From positions 1-64,000 of the forward strand of contig JAUSAZ010000077.1 in assembly GCA_030652255.1 (NCBI GenBank): a stretch of 64,000 nucleotides of DNA. The letters are read 5' to 3'. Each line of letters starts with the position of its first letter. Within the stretch, counting starts at the first letter, position 1. Shown one piece after another: positions 15,719 to 26,202 of the stretch. The notes below the pieces were generated by a model that saw only the letters and a list, made by a program, of their open reading frames with translations, was not told where the DNA came from and did not search any database. The stretch comes from Myxococcales bacterium. GTDB taxonomy: Bacteria > Myxococcota_A > Polyangia > Polyangiales > Ga0077539. The position numbers were made by a program, and so were the translations under genes.

Positions 15719-16945
15719 CTACCGCGCCCGCACCTTCACCGTGCGCCCGATGACATCCAGCATCCCGCGCAGCTCGTCGTAGTCCGGGTGCTTCATCCGG
15801 ATCCACGCGTTGGCCATGTACCCCGCCTCTACTGGCTGCGTCGGCGTACCCGGTGCCGGAAGGTGCATGTCCATGATCGCCCCGCCGAAGCGCCGCTGTA
15901 TCTCCTCCACCCCCTCGTACCCGACGATGTGTCCGTCGCACTCCGGGCGCAGCGCGATGATGCCCGCGGAGTAGCGCCGCGACAGCCGCTGGCTCGGCCG
16001 ACCGTGCACCACCGCCATCGCCCACTCCTTGTAGATGTCGAAGTCGTTGGCGGCGCCGTAGAGGTCCCAGGTGCGCACGCCCGGGGGGCGGCACCCGATC
16101 TCGCTGAACTTCAGCCCCTTCGGCCCGAAGAACCACTCCATGTGCGTCGCCGAGGTCTCCAGCCCGAGGGCCGTCACGACCTTCTGGCCCATCGCCTTCA
16201 CCTCGTCGTAGCCCGGCGCGTCGATGCGGTTGGTGGTGATGAACTGCGGCGAGATCCACCGCGTGCGCATCGCCTCCAGCACGTTGGGGTAGTAGTGCGT
16301 CACGAAGTCGTGCACCACGCGGCCGCCGATGGTGAGCGTGTCGTAGAAGCCCTCGTGCCCCTCGATGAACTCCTCGATGGCCACGCTGCGCCCGCGGCCC
16401 ACGCCGAAGTCCGCCAGGGCCTTCGTCAGCTCGCGGTCGTCGTCGACCCGCACCGTGCCCGAGGCCCCCGCGGCGTCGCGCGGCTTCACCACCAGGGGGT
16501 AACCCACCCGCGCCGCGAAGGCCCGCAGCTCGGCCACGTCCGCCGACCCGATGGACTGCGCGCACGACACCCCGGCCTCGCGCAGCGCCTCCTTCATCGC
16601 CGGCTTGTCGCGGCACAGGAAGGTCGTCTTCACGCTCGTCCCAGGGATGCCGCAGCGCTCGCGCACCCGCGCGGCGGCCATCACGTGCGACTCCACCACG
16701 GCCTCCAGCCGGTCGACGGTCACGCGCTGCTGGATCCACCGCACGGCGCGCTCGACCTGCGCCTCGTCGGTGACGTTGCCCACCTGCTCGTAGTGGGTGA
16801 GCCAGCTGCGCAGCGCCGGGTCGAGGGACTCCTTCGGCCGCTCGCCGATGCCCGTCACCCGCGCCCCGACGGCGTGGAGCGCGCGGACGAATTCACGCTG
16901 GTTTGCAGGGAAGCACGGCTCGAGAAACACCACGTCGAGGGTCAT
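15719..16945 (-). CDS. ATP-grasp domain protein (carboxylate-amine ligase type)
   Basis: A 408-residue ATP-grasp enzyme of the carbamoyl-phosphate-synthase-like/PurK type. There is an N-terminal Rossmann-like pre-ATP-grasp domain (FLEPCFPANQREFVRALHAV), then KPAMKEALREAGV, the nucleotide loop YPLVVKPRDAAGASGTVRV (about residues 149-167), VAIEEFIEGHEG, and the metal-binding KFSEIGCRPPGV. It should ligate a carboxylate to an amine or similar nucleophile; the substrate is unknown. It is divergent from glgA with only 60 bp between the start codons. The ATG is preceded by a TAGCCT box and no Shine-Dalgarno. Its upstream region resembles that of the S51-like gene at 10070, which suggests shared control with the amidoligase unit. 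Confidence 0.75.
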   Translation of the reverse strand: MTLDVVFLEPCFPANQREFVRALHAVGARVTGIGERPKESLDPALRSWLTHYEQVGNVTDEAQVERAVRWIQQRVTVDRLEAVVESHVMAAARVRERCGIPGTSVKTTFLCRDKPAMKEALREAGVSCAQSIGSADVAELRAFAARVGYPLVVKPRDAAGASGTVRVDDDRELTKALADFGVGRGRSVAIEEFIEGHEGFYDTLTIGGRVVHDFVTHYYPNVLEAMRTRWISPQFITTNRIDAPGYDEVKAMGQKVVTALGLETSATHMEWFFGPKGLKFSEIGCRPPGVRTWDLYGAANDFDIYKEWAMAVVHGRPSQRLSRRYSAGIIALRPECDGHIVGYEGVEEIQRRFGGAIMDMHLPAPGTPTQPVEAGYMANAWIRMKHPDYDELRGMLDVIGRTVKVRAR

Positions 16946-17005
16946 GTCCGCGGAGGCTACCAGAGCCCGCGCGGGCGCGGCGCCTCACCTGATAGTGTCG
17001 CGCGC
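16946..17005. promoter_or_regulatory. divergent promoter region, ATP-grasp gene / glgA
   Basis: The 60-bp gap has candidate -10 boxes facing both ways: TAGCCT on the minus strand (16959-16954) for the ATP-grasp gene and GATAGT (16991-16996) on the plus strand for glgA. Each lies about 8-10 bases before its start codon, and no Shine-Dalgarno is visible, consistent with leaderless messages. Confidence 0.4.
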
Positions 17006-18469
17006 ATGAAGATCCTGTTCGTGTCGTCGGAGGTCGCGCCCTTCGCCAAGACGGGCGGCCTCGGCGACGTCTCCGCCGCGCTCCCGAAGGCCCTCCACGC
17101 CCTCGGCCACGACGTGCGCGTGGTCGTCCCGATGTACGCCCGCGTGCTCGGCCGCGGCCACGCCTTCACCGAGGTCCTCCCGGAGGTCGTCTTCCCCATG
17201 GGCGACCTCACGGTGCGCGTCGCCGTCTTCTCCGCGCCGCTGCCGGGCACCGGGGCGCCCGTGTACTTCGTGCGCTGCCCCTCGCTCTACGACCGCGCCA
17301 ACATCTACGACACCGCCGGGGACGAGCACCTCCGCTTCGCCGTGCTCAACCACGCCGCGCTGCGGCTCTGCCAGCACCTCGGCTTCGCGCCCGACATCAT
17401 CCACGTCAACGACTGGCAGGCCTCGCTCATCCCGCTCCTGCTCCGCACCCTCTTCGCGTGGGACCGCCTCTTCGCCCGCACCCGCACCGTGCTCACCATC
17501 CACAACCTCGGCCACCAGGGCACCTTCGACGCCGGGCTCATCGGCCAGGCGGGCCTCGCCCCCGTCGCCGACGGGCTGCATCAAGACCACCTCCGCGAAG
17601 GGCGCTTCAGCTTCCTGCTGACGGGGATCCTCTACGCCAACGCCATCACCACGGTGAGCCCCACCTACGCGCGGGAGATCCAGACGCCGGAGCACGGCGT
17701 CGGTCTCGACGGCTTCCTGCGGGGCCGCGCGGACGTGCTGCGCGGCATCCTCAACGGCATCGACGACGCCGAGTGGAACCCCTCCGCCGACCCGCTCATC
17801 CCGCACGCCTTCTCCATCGACGACCTCTCCGGCAAGGAGCGCTGCAAGGCCGAGCTCCTGGCCTCCGCGGGCCTGCCGTACCGCCAGGACGTCCCCCTGG
17901 TGGGCGTGGTGTCGCGGCTCGCGTGGCAGAAGGGCTTCGACCTCTGCGAGGCGGTGCTGCCCGGGATGCTCGAGCGCCGGCGCTTCCAGCTCGTGGTGCT
18001 GGGCACCGGCGAGGGGCGCTACGAGGAGTTCTTCCGCGCGCTGGCGAGGGCCTTCCCGCGGCAGGTGGCCTACGTCCCGGCCTTCAGCGAGCGCCTGGCG
18101 CACGCCATCGAGGCGGGGTCGGACATGTTCCTGATGCCGTCGCGCTACGAGCCCTGCGGGCTCAACCAGATGTACAGCCTGCGCTACGGCACCGCCCCCA
18201 TCGTGCACCGCACCGGCGGCCTCGCCGACACCGTCTGGAACTTCGACCCCGCCACCGGCCGCGGCACGGGCTTCGTGTTCGACCACTTCGACGCCGCCGG
18301 CCTCGCGTGGGCCCTCGGCCGCGCCCTCGACCTCTGGGGCGACGGCGCCGGGGCCGAGCTCGATCGGTGGCGCCAGCTCCAGCGCAACGGCATGCGCCTC
18401 CCGCTGGGCTGGTCGCACCGCATCGGCGAATACCTGGAGCTGTATCGACTGGTGGCGCCGGAGGCCTGA
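17006..18469 (+). CDS. glgA: glycogen (starch) synthase, ADP-glucose type
   Basis: Transfers glucose from ADP-glucose to the non-reducing end of an alpha-1,4-glucan (GT5 family). The 487-residue length is normal. The N-terminal signature is EVAPFAKTGGLGDVSAALP (about 9-27), HVNDWQASLIP and TIHNLGHQG follow, and the C-terminal GT-B half includes PLVGVVSRLAWQKGFDL and the nucleotide-sugar motif MPSRYEPCGLNQMYSLRYG. The ATG at 17006 is chosen because the protein begins with the canonical MKILFVSSEV; the frame remains open far upstream. No other glycogen genes are nearby. The message may be leaderless. Confidence 0.95.
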   Translation: MKILFVSSEVAPFAKTGGLGDVSAALPKALHALGHDVRVVVPMYARVLGRGHAFTEVLPEVVFPMGDLTVRVAVFSAPLPGTGAPVYFVRCPSLYDRANIYDTAGDEHLRFAVLNHAALRLCQHLGFAPDIIHVNDWQASLIPLLLRTLFAWDRLFARTRTVLTIHNLGHQGTFDAGLIGQAGLAPVADGLHQDHLREGRFSFLLTGILYANAITTVSPTYAREIQTPEHGVGLDGFLRGRADVLRGILNGIDDAEWNPSADPLIPHAFSIDDLSGKERCKAELLASAGLPYRQDVPLVGVVSRLAWQKGFDLCEAVLPGMLERRRFQLVVLGTGEGRYEEFFRALARAFPRQVAYVPAFSERLAHAIEAGSDMFLMPSRYEPCGLNQMYSLRYGTAPIVHRTGGLADTVWNFDPATGRGTGFVFDHFDAAGLAWALGRALDLWGDGAGAELDRWRQLQRNGMRLPLGWSHRIGEYLELYRLVAPEA

Positions 18470-18490
18470 TACCGGCCCCGGGGAGCGTCC

Positions 18491-21400
18491 TTAGCGGCAG
18501 ATGTAGAGCGCGGGCATCCCGAGGCGGGGTCTGCACAGCATCCCCGGGTCGCAGAACTCCCCGCACGCGCCGCAGTTGCCATCGAAGCGGAGATCCTCCT
18601 CGCAGCCGTCCGCGGGGTCGCTGTTGCAGTCGTCGAAGCCGGCGATGCAGGTGAAGCCGCACGCGCCGCTCACGCACCGCGGCGTGGTGTTGGGCCGCGT
18701 CGGGCAGACGTTGCCGCACACACCACAATGGCTGGCGTTGTTGGTGGTGTTGACCTCGCAGCCGTTGGTGCGCTTGTCGCCGTCGCAGTCCGCGAAGCCG
18801 ACGGTGCAGGCGCCGGTGCAGGTGCCGCCCACGCAGGCCGCCGCGATGTTGCTCGACGAGCAGGCCATCCCGGTGCAGCCGCCGCACTGCGCCACCGAGG
18901 TGTTGATGTCGACCTCGCAGCCGTTGCCCTGGAGGTTGCCGTCGCAGTTGGCGCGCCCCGCCGAGCAGGTGCCGTTGCACACGCTGCCGCCGCAGGTGCG
19001 CGACACGAGGCCGGTGCCCGAGCACACGGTGCCGCAGGCGCCGCAGGCGTCGGCGTCGGCGGTGAGGTTGCGGCACACGCCCGAGCAGTTGGTCTGCCCC
19101 GAGCCGCAGGTGGTCACGCAGGTGCCCGCCGAGCAGAGCTGACCCGCGCCGCAGGCCCGCGGCGCGACGACGGTGGAGCAGGCGCCGCAGTTGGCGGTGT
19201 CGCTGTTGAGGTTCACCTCGCAGCCGTTGGCCGCCATCCCGTCGCAGTTGGCGAAGCCCGCGTTGCAGCTCGCGATGGTGCACGCGCCCGCCGCGCAGCC
19301 CGCGGTGGCGTTGGGCAGCGAGCACACGGTGTTGCACCCGCCGCAGTTGGTCGGGCTGGTGTTGGTGTTGATCTCGCAGCCGTCGCTGAGCAGGCCGTTG
19401 CAGTTGCCGAAGCCCGCGCTGCAGTTGATGCCGCAGAGCTGCGAGACGCAGGTCGCGGTGCCGTTGGTGCCCACGCAGGCGCGTCCGCAGGCGCCGCAGT
19501 TGGTCACGGTGGTGATCGCCACCTCGCAGCCGTTGGCGGGCGCGCCGTCGCAGTCCGCCGTGCCGGCCATGCAGCTCACGCTCGACGTGGTGCACATCGA
19601 GCTGGCGCACACCGCGATGCTGCCGATGGGCGGCGTCGGGCAGCGGTTGTTGCATCCGCCGCAGTGGTTGATGTCGCCGGCGACGGTGTTGACCTCGCAG
19701 CCGTTGGCGTCGACGCCGTCGCAGTTGGCGAAGCCCGCCCCGCAGGCGCCGCGGGTGCAGCGCCCGGCCACGCAGCTCGCCGCCGCGTTGGCGAACTGGC
19801 AGCTGTTGCCGCACACGCCGCAGTTGGTGACGCTGGTGGAGGTGTTGACCTCGCAGCCGTTGGCGGCGTTGCCGTCGCAGTTGCCGAAGCCCGCGTTGCA
19901 CGCCGCGAGGGTGCACGCGCCGCTGGCGCAGCCCGCCACCGCGTTGGCGCGGCTGCACACCGCGCCGCAGGCGCTGCAGTGGTTGGCGTCGTTCTGGAGG
20001 TCGCGGCAGACGCCCGAGCAGTTGGTGGTGGGCGACGCGCACGACGCCGTGCACATGCCCCCGGAGCACACCGTGCCGGCGCCGCAGACGGTGCCGCAGG
20101 TGCCGCAGTTGGCGTTGTCGGTCTGGAGCGCCCGGCAGGTGCCCGCGCAGCTGGTCTGCCCGGACGGGCACCGGCACGAGCGGGCCTGGCAGGAGGCCCC
20201 GCCGGTGCAGACGGTGCCGCAGGCGCCGCAGTTGGTGTTGTCCGCGGCGAGGTCGCGGCAGGTGCCCGAGCAGCTGGTCTGCCCCGCCGGGCAGACGGTC
20301 ACGCACGCCCCGGCGACACAGGCCTGGGCCCCCGGGCAGAGCCTCCCGCACGCGCCGCAGTGGGCGTTGTTGGTGGTGGTGTTGGCCTCGCAGCCGTTGG
20401 CCGCGTTGCCGTCGCAGTTGGCGAAGCCCGCGTTGCAGCTCGCGATGGTGCACGCCCCCGCCGCGCAGCCCGCGGTGGCGTTGGGGAGCGAGCAGGGCCG
20501 GTCGCACCCGCCGCAGTGGGCGACGGTGGTACGGGTGCTGGTCTCGCAGCCGTTGCTCGCGTCGCCGTCGCAGTTGCCGAGCCCCGCGGCGCAGGCGAGG
20601 GCGCACACGCCGCCGACGCATGTCGCCGTGCCGCCCGTGGTGGGGCAGCGGTTTCCGCAGGCGCCGCAGTGGCTCACGTCCGTCAGGCCGAGCCGCTCGC
20701 AGCCGTCGGCCGCCAGGCCGTTGCAGTCCAGTCGATCGCTCGGGCACATCAGCGCCGAGACGCCGCACACCCCGCCGTTGCACACCGCGGTGGCGCCGAC
20801 CGGAGGCGCCGGGCAGCGGCCGCCGCACCGGCCGCAGTTGGCGAGGTCGCCCATCGTGGTGTTGACCTCGCACCCGTTGACGGGGTCGCCGTCGCAGTCG
20901 GCGAAGCCCGCGTTGCACGCGCCCAGGACGCACCGCCCGGCCGCGCAGGTGGCCGCGGCGTTGGCGAAGCCGCAGCGGTTGCCGCACACGCCGCAGTTCA
21001 TCGGGTCGGCGGAGGTGGCCACCTCGCAGCCGTTGGCGGCGTCGCCGTCACAGTTGCCGAAGCCCTCGCGGCAGCTCAGCAGGACGCAGATGCTCCCGGT
21101 GCATCCCGCCACCGCGCCGGGGAAGGCGCACTGGTTGCCGCAGGACCGGCAGTGGTTGGGGTCGTTGGTGAGGTCGCGGCAGAAGGCGCCGCAGGGCGTC
21201 TGACCGGGAGGGCACCCGAACCTGCACTGCGCCACCCGCGCGCCGACGCCGGCGTCGCCCGCCGACGATCGCACGCAGCTCTCGCCCATGGAGGTCGCGC
21301 AGACAACGCCGCACGCGCCGCAGTTCTGGGTGCTGGTGAGCAGGACGCACGCGCCGTTGCAGAGCGCGCGGTCGGGGCCGGAGCAGACCCCGCACGCGTC

Positions 21401-21541
21401 GCCGACGCAGGGGGCGACGTCGCGGGCGCAGTCCCCGCACGCTGCGGCGTCGCGGCCAAACACGACCGATGGGTTCTCGGGGGAGAAAGTGCACGCCGTC
21501 GCGAGCGCGAGGACGAGGCCGACGAACCCCCATCGTTTCAT
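18491..21541 (-). CDS. cysteine-rich repeat lipoprotein (MopE/metal-binding-motif type)
   Basis: A 1,016-residue secreted lipoprotein. The signal peptide starts MKRWGFVGLVLALATAC, so Cys17 is the probable lipidation site. The rest is almost entirely Cys-rich repeats: about 13 units of the form ANCDGNAANGCEVNT followed by a CGACGNRC segment, and about five units of the form SCSGTCRDLAADNTNC. The repeats match those seen in myxobacterial surface proteins annotated as MopE-like or putative metal-binding. The even spacing of Cys suggests a long disulfide-bonded rod on the cell surface. The start at 21541 is preferred over an in-frame start 13 codons upstream because it opens the lipoprotein signal. 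The function is not known. Confidence 0.85.
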   Translation of the reverse strand: MKRWGFVGLVLALATACTFSPENPSVVFGRDAAACGDCARDVAPCVGDACGVCSGPDRALCNGACVLLTSTQNCGACGVVCATSMGESCVRSSAGDAGVGARVAQCRFGCPPGQTPCGAFCRDLTNDPNHCRSCGNQCAFPGAVAGCTGSICVLLSCREGFGNCDGDAANGCEVATSADPMNCGVCGNRCGFANAAATCAAGRCVLGACNAGFADCDGDPVNGCEVNTTMGDLANCGRCGGRCPAPPVGATAVCNGGVCGVSALMCPSDRLDCNGLAADGCERLGLTDVSHCGACGNRCPTTGGTATCVGGVCALACAAGLGNCDGDASNGCETSTRTTVAHCGGCDRPCSLPNATAGCAAGACTIASCNAGFANCDGNAANGCEANTTTNNAHCGACGRLCPGAQACVAGACVTVCPAGQTSCSGTCRDLAADNTNCGACGTVCTGGASCQARSCRCPSGQTSCAGTCRALQTDNANCGTCGTVCGAGTVCSGGMCTASCASPTTNCSGVCRDLQNDANHCSACGAVCSRANAVAGCASGACTLAACNAGFGNCDGNAANGCEVNTSTSVTNCGVCGNSCQFANAAASCVAGRCTRGACGAGFANCDGVDANGCEVNTVAGDINHCGGCNNRCPTPPIGSIAVCASSMCTTSSVSCMAGTADCDGAPANGCEVAITTVTNCGACGRACVGTNGTATCVSQLCGINCSAGFGNCNGLLSDGCEINTNTSPTNCGGCNTVCSLPNATAGCAAGACTIASCNAGFANCDGMAANGCEVNLNSDTANCGACSTVVAPRACGAGQLCSAGTCVTTCGSGQTNCSGVCRNLTADADACGACGTVCSGTGLVSRTCGGSVCNGTCSAGRANCDGNLQGNGCEVDINTSVAQCGGCTGMACSSSNIAAACVGGTCTGACTVGFADCDGDKRTNGCEVNTTNNASHCGVCGNVCPTRPNTTPRCVSGACGFTCIAGFDDCNSDPADGCEEDLRFDGNCGACGEFCDPGMLCRPRLGMPALYICR

Positions 21542-21611
21542 AGGCCCTGGCGAGTAGCACGGCTCCCGCGCTCGCTCCAACGCGCACGGGACCCATTGGG
21601 CCCGGCGGGCA

Positions 21612-23063
<1,452 letters not shown>

Positions 23064-23189
23064 CAGGGGTGGTGACCTCCCCGGTGCGGGAGGCGTCAAT
23101 CTGAGCATGGAGTGCTCCGCAGGGACAAGGCGCCGACCAGGAGCCCCGCCGTCCTTCTCGCCCGACGCCCGGGGTGATACGCGACTGCG

Positions 23190-24287
23190 ATGACGCGCAG
23201 CGCACGGACGGCGGCGGTGGGCTTCCTCGTAGCGTCGGCGATCGCCTCCGCGGCGTGGTCGCAGGACGCCGACGCCCTCATCGACCGCGGCGTCGAGCTG
23301 CGCGCCAACGGACAGGACGAGGTGGCGCTGCAGGTGTTCCGACAGGCCTGGGACGCCCGGCGCTCGCCGCGCGCGCTGGTCCAGATCGCGCTGGCCGAGC
23401 AGGCGCTCGGTCGCTGGGTCGACGCGGAGGCCCACCTCGCCGAGGCCCTCACCGACGCCCGTGACCCATGGCTGCGGCGACACCTCCGGACGCTGCGCTC
23501 CGCGCTCGGAGAGATACGGCAGCACGTGGGGAGCCTGGAGCTGCAGGGCAACGTCCCCGGGGCGGAGGTGCTGATGGACGGGCGCGTGGTCTGCACGCTG
23601 CCGGCGACGCTCCGCGTGCCGACCGGAGCGGTGACGTTCACGGTGCGCGCCTCGGGCTACGAGTCGGTGACCCGGACCGTGTCCGTCGAGGGTCGGGCGC
23701 CCCGTCGCGAGGTGGTCGCGCTCGAGCGGGAGGCGCCCGTGGCGCTCGCGGCCGTCGCCGCCCTCCCGACGGCGCCGTCCGGCCCGCGCCGCGACGACCC
23801 GACGGCCTCGGGCGCCGCGGGTCTTCGCCCGGGGGCGTCGGGCGTGTCCACCCGGCGCGCGGTCGGCTACGGGCTGATCGGCGTGGGCGCCGCGGCGCTG
23901 GTGGTGTCGGGGGTCTTCTTCGGCCTCAACGCGAACCTCGGCAGCGAGACCGCCGACGCGATCCCGTCGTCGGCCGACCCCTACGGCGCGTGGGCCCGCT
24001 TCCAGGCCGACGAGAACTCCGGGCGCGAGCGCACCGGAGCCCAGGTGTGCGAGCTCGCCCAGCAGCGCACCGGCGTCGACGCGGCGCAGGTGCGCGACCT
24101 CTGCTCGTCGACCTCCACGAGCGCGACCGTGGCGCTCGCCGCGGGCATCGCGGGCGTGGCGCTGGCGGCGACGGGTCTGGTGCTCGTGCTCACGGAGAGG
24201 CCCGCGACGACGCGCGCCGCGCGCTGGGGAGCGGCCCCGTGGCTGGCGCGCGGCGCCGGAGGGGTGACGGTCGGTGCGGTGTGGTGA
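23190..24287 (+). CDS. PEGA-domain protein with signal peptide and TPR-like N-terminus
   Basis: A 365-residue exported protein. It has a signal peptide (VGFLVASAIASAAWSQ), TPR-like helices (LIDRGVELRANGQDEVALQVF, about 30-100), and a PEGA domain (NVPGAEVLMDGRVVCTLPATL, about 118-180) of the kind that binds or anchors to the envelope. A Pro/Ala linker and two hydrophobic segments (VGYGLIGVGAAALVVSGVFFG and VALAAGIAGVALAATGLVLVL) flank a loop with two Cys. It is transcribed divergently from the Ser/Thr kinase 126 bp away, which suggests a functional link. The specific role is unknown. Confidence 0.75.
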   Translation: MTRSARTAAVGFLVASAIASAAWSQDADALIDRGVELRANGQDEVALQVFRQAWDARRSPRALVQIALAEQALGRWVDAEAHLAEALTDARDPWLRRHLRTLRSALGEIRQHVGSLELQGNVPGAEVLMDGRVVCTLPATLRVPTGAVTFTVRASGYESVTRTVSVEGRAPRREVVALEREAPVALAAVAALPTAPSGPRRDDPTASGAAGLRPGASGVSTRRAVGYGLIGVGAAALVVSGVFFGLNANLGSETADAIPSSADPYGAWARFQADENSGRERTGAQVCELAQQRTGVDAAQVRDLCSSTSTSATVALAAGIAGVALAATGLVLVLTERPATTRAARWGAAPWLARGAGGVTVGAVW

Positions 24288-24326
24288 GCGGTCGTCGACG
24301 CGGGATGAGCGCCCGCCTGGAAGGTA

Positions 24327-25229
24327 CTAACCCTGGGCGATCTGGTCGCCGCGCACCCACGAGGCCGGCGTGCCGTCGTCCCACTGGACCATGAACATCC
24401 CGTTGGCCTCCTGCACCACCGTCACGCCGTAGAACTGCCCGTCGGTCCACTGAGCGAGGCAGTGCTGGCCCGGCGCAAATCCGCCGCCGCCCATCCCCTT
24501 GCCATAGGGATCACCACCGCCGCCATGGCCGTAGGGGTCACCGCCTTTGGCATAGGGATTACCGCCCTGGTTGTAGGGATCTCCGCCCTTCGCGTAGGGA
24601 TCTCCGCCCTTCGCGTAGGGATCTCCGCCCTTCGCGTAGGGGTCGCCCTTGCCGTAGGGGTCGCCACCCTTCGCGTAGGGGTCGCCCTTGCCGTAGGGGT
24701 CGCCACCCTTCGCGTAGGGGTCGCCCTTGCCGTAGGCGTCACCCCCGCCGTAGCCCATCTGCTGGGCCCCCATGGGCATCATCCCCGGTCCGCCCATGGG
24801 CATCATGCCCTGGCCCATGAAGGGCGCGCCGCTCACGTGGAGGTCCATCCCGGCGCCCGGGTCGACCTCGCCGTCGATGTCGGCGTTGGCGACCAGTCGG
24901 TACGAGACGGCGCCCTGCGTCGTCGAGAACAACCCCCCCGGCAGCATCGCCTGGAAGGGCATCGTGTACCGCTGCCCGGGCTGCGTCTGGAAGGCGCCCG
25001 CCACCTGCAGCGGACCCACCACGTCCTGCGAGCGCTGCTGCACCCCGTTGGGGCCCTTCTCCTGCGTGGTGCAGGTCACCTTCACTGTCACGTTGGTGAT
25101 CTGCTGCGCCCGCTTCCCGGCCTGGAAGACCACCGTCCCCTGGAGACCGCCGCCCGCCTGGGCCTGCGCGAACTGCATCTCGATCGACAGGTTTCCGCCG
25201 CCCACTCCGAACGCATCGAACAATCCCAT
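24327..25229 (-). CDS. Spo0M-like protein with GDPYAKG repeats and a C-terminal Tudor-like domain
   Basis: A 300-residue three-part protein. Residues 1-135 match the sporulation-control protein Spo0M/arrestin-like beta-sandwich (MGLFDAFGVGGGNLSIEMQF, GLQGTVVFQAGKRAQQITNV). Residues about 155-245 are a low-complexity array of GDPYAKG/GDPYGKG units rich in Tyr, Gly, Asp and Lys. The last 50 residues (PGQHCLAQWTDGQFYGVTVV, then MFMVQWDDGTPASWV) look like a Tudor/agenet-type barrel with the expected aromatic cage residues. Spo0M homologues help organise the cell envelope or development; Tudor barrels bind modified peptides or nucleic acids. The combination suggests an adaptor with a flexible, possibly phase-separating spacer. 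No signal peptide is present. Confidence 0.7.
   Translation of the reverse strand: MGLFDAFGVGGGNLSIEMQFAQAQAGGGLQGTVVFQAGKRAQQITNVTVKVTCTTQEKGPNGVQQRSQDVVGPLQVAGAFQTQPGQRYTMPFQAMLPGGLFSTTQGAVSYRLVANADIDGEVDPGAGMDLHVSGAPFMGQGMMPMGGPGMMPMGAQQMGYGGGDAYGKGDPYAKGGDPYGKGDPYAKGGDPYGKGDPYAKGGDPYAKGGDPYAKGGDPYNQGGNPYAKGGDPYGHGGGGDPYGKGMGGGGFAPGQHCLAQWTDGQFYGVTVVQEANGMFMVQWDDGTPASWVRGDQIAQG
24500..24742 (-). repeat. in-frame tandem repeat coding for GDPYAKG/GDPYGKG units
   Basis: About eleven 18- to 21-bp units encode (G)GDPY(A/G)KG inside the Spo0M-like gene. Several are identical at DNA level, including three consecutive copies near 24,580-24,640 and a 39-bp higher-order unit repeated towards 24,735. 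Copy number is likely to vary between strains by slippage. Confidence 0.85.
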
Positions 25230-25316
25230 GGCGCATCTCCCACGTCGCGTCGCACCTCGCGACTCGCGACCCGCGCCACGCTACCGCTCCGCCCCGGCGC
25301 CTGGAAGCCCCTTCCG

Positions 25317-25958
25317 CTATCGCCCCGCGAGCGCCAGCAGCCGGCGGATCTCGTCCTCCGGCAGCGGCGTCGCCGACCCCGCCGAGCGCGCCGCGATGGT
25401 GATCTTCGCCGTGTGCTCGATGATCTCCGTGCGCAGCACCCCCGTCATCGGGTCGTCGCACATCACCACGCTGCCGTGCCGCGCCAGCATGAAGGCCTCG
25501 CACCCGGCGGCCACCACCGCCGCCACCGCGTCGGGCACGTCCGACGTGGTCGGCGACGCGTACGGCACCGTCGGCACCCGCCCCATCGCGAACAAGATCT
25601 CCGGCACCACCGGCGGGTCGAGCCCCCAGCCCGCCACCGTGAGCCCCACCGCGCTCGGCGGGTGCGCGTGCACCACGCACGCGAGCCCCGGCCGCTGCGC
25701 GTACAGCGCCAGGTGCAGCTTCAGCTCCGTCGACGCCCTCCCCCCGCGGATCACCCGCCCGTCGAGGTCGAGCAGCACCAGGTCGCCCTCGCGCAGCGCG
25801 CCCTTGTGCACCCCCGACGGCGTGCACAGCAGCCGCCCGTCGCCCACCCGCGCCGAGAGGTTGCCGTCCGTCGGGCCGATGAGCCCGCGCTCGTACAGCA
25901 CCCGCCCGGCGTCGCAGAGCGCCTTGCGCAGCGAGGGTTCGGTGACGGGGGCGCGCAT
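25317..25958 (-). CDS. class II aldolase/adducin family protein
   Basis: A 213-residue zinc-dependent class II aldolase-fold protein related to L-fuculose-phosphate and ribulose-phosphate aldolases/epimerases. The phosphate loop is PTDGNLSARVG, the zinc ligands are in VHAHPPSAVG and LARHGSVV, and the catalytic acid is probably near TELKLHLALY. The length is normal. The ATG at 25958 is chosen because similarity begins at SLRKALCDAGRVLYERGL, while the frame is open for over 1 kb upstream, antisense to gpsA. It is divergent from gpsA with a 244-bp gap that shows no further gene. The substrate could be a sugar phosphate or a methylthioribulose-type compound; sequence alone does not decide. Confidence 0.85.
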   Translation of the reverse strand: MRAPVTEPSLRKALCDAGRVLYERGLIGPTDGNLSARVGDGRLLCTPSGVHKGALREGDLVLLDLDGRVIRGGRASTELKLHLALYAQRPGLACVVHAHPPSAVGLTVAGWGLDPPVVPEILFAMGRVPTVPYASPTTSDVPDAVAAVVAAGCEAFMLARHGSVVMCDDPMTGVLRTEIIEHTAKITIAARSAGSATPLPEDEIRRLLALAGR

Positions 25959-26202
25959 CGCGCGGGAACCTCTAACACAAGGTCTGCTGGCCCCGCGATT
26001 GCGTCCGATGGACGCCCATGCAGCCCGCAACGAGATGGGACGAGGCGCAGATGGCGGGCGGGGTCGTCGCCCGGAACGCGGCGGGCATCCCCGCGCACCC
26101 GAGCGTCGACGAACGGTCGCGCGCCGAGGGTGCATTTCATGCGCGGGTGCGCCGGGAGAGCTCGACCGTCGCGCCGCGGCCCTCGGCCTCCGCGGGGCTG
26201 CG

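Noticed and set aside
24500..24742. Short regular repeats resembling a CRISPR array
   Set aside because: Units are 18-21 bp without unique spacers, remain in frame and encode GDPYAKG repeats in a real protein.
25959..26202. Short open frame in the aldolase/gpsA gap
   Set aside because: No conserved sequence, no ribosome site and overlap with the gpsA start; more likely promoter space.
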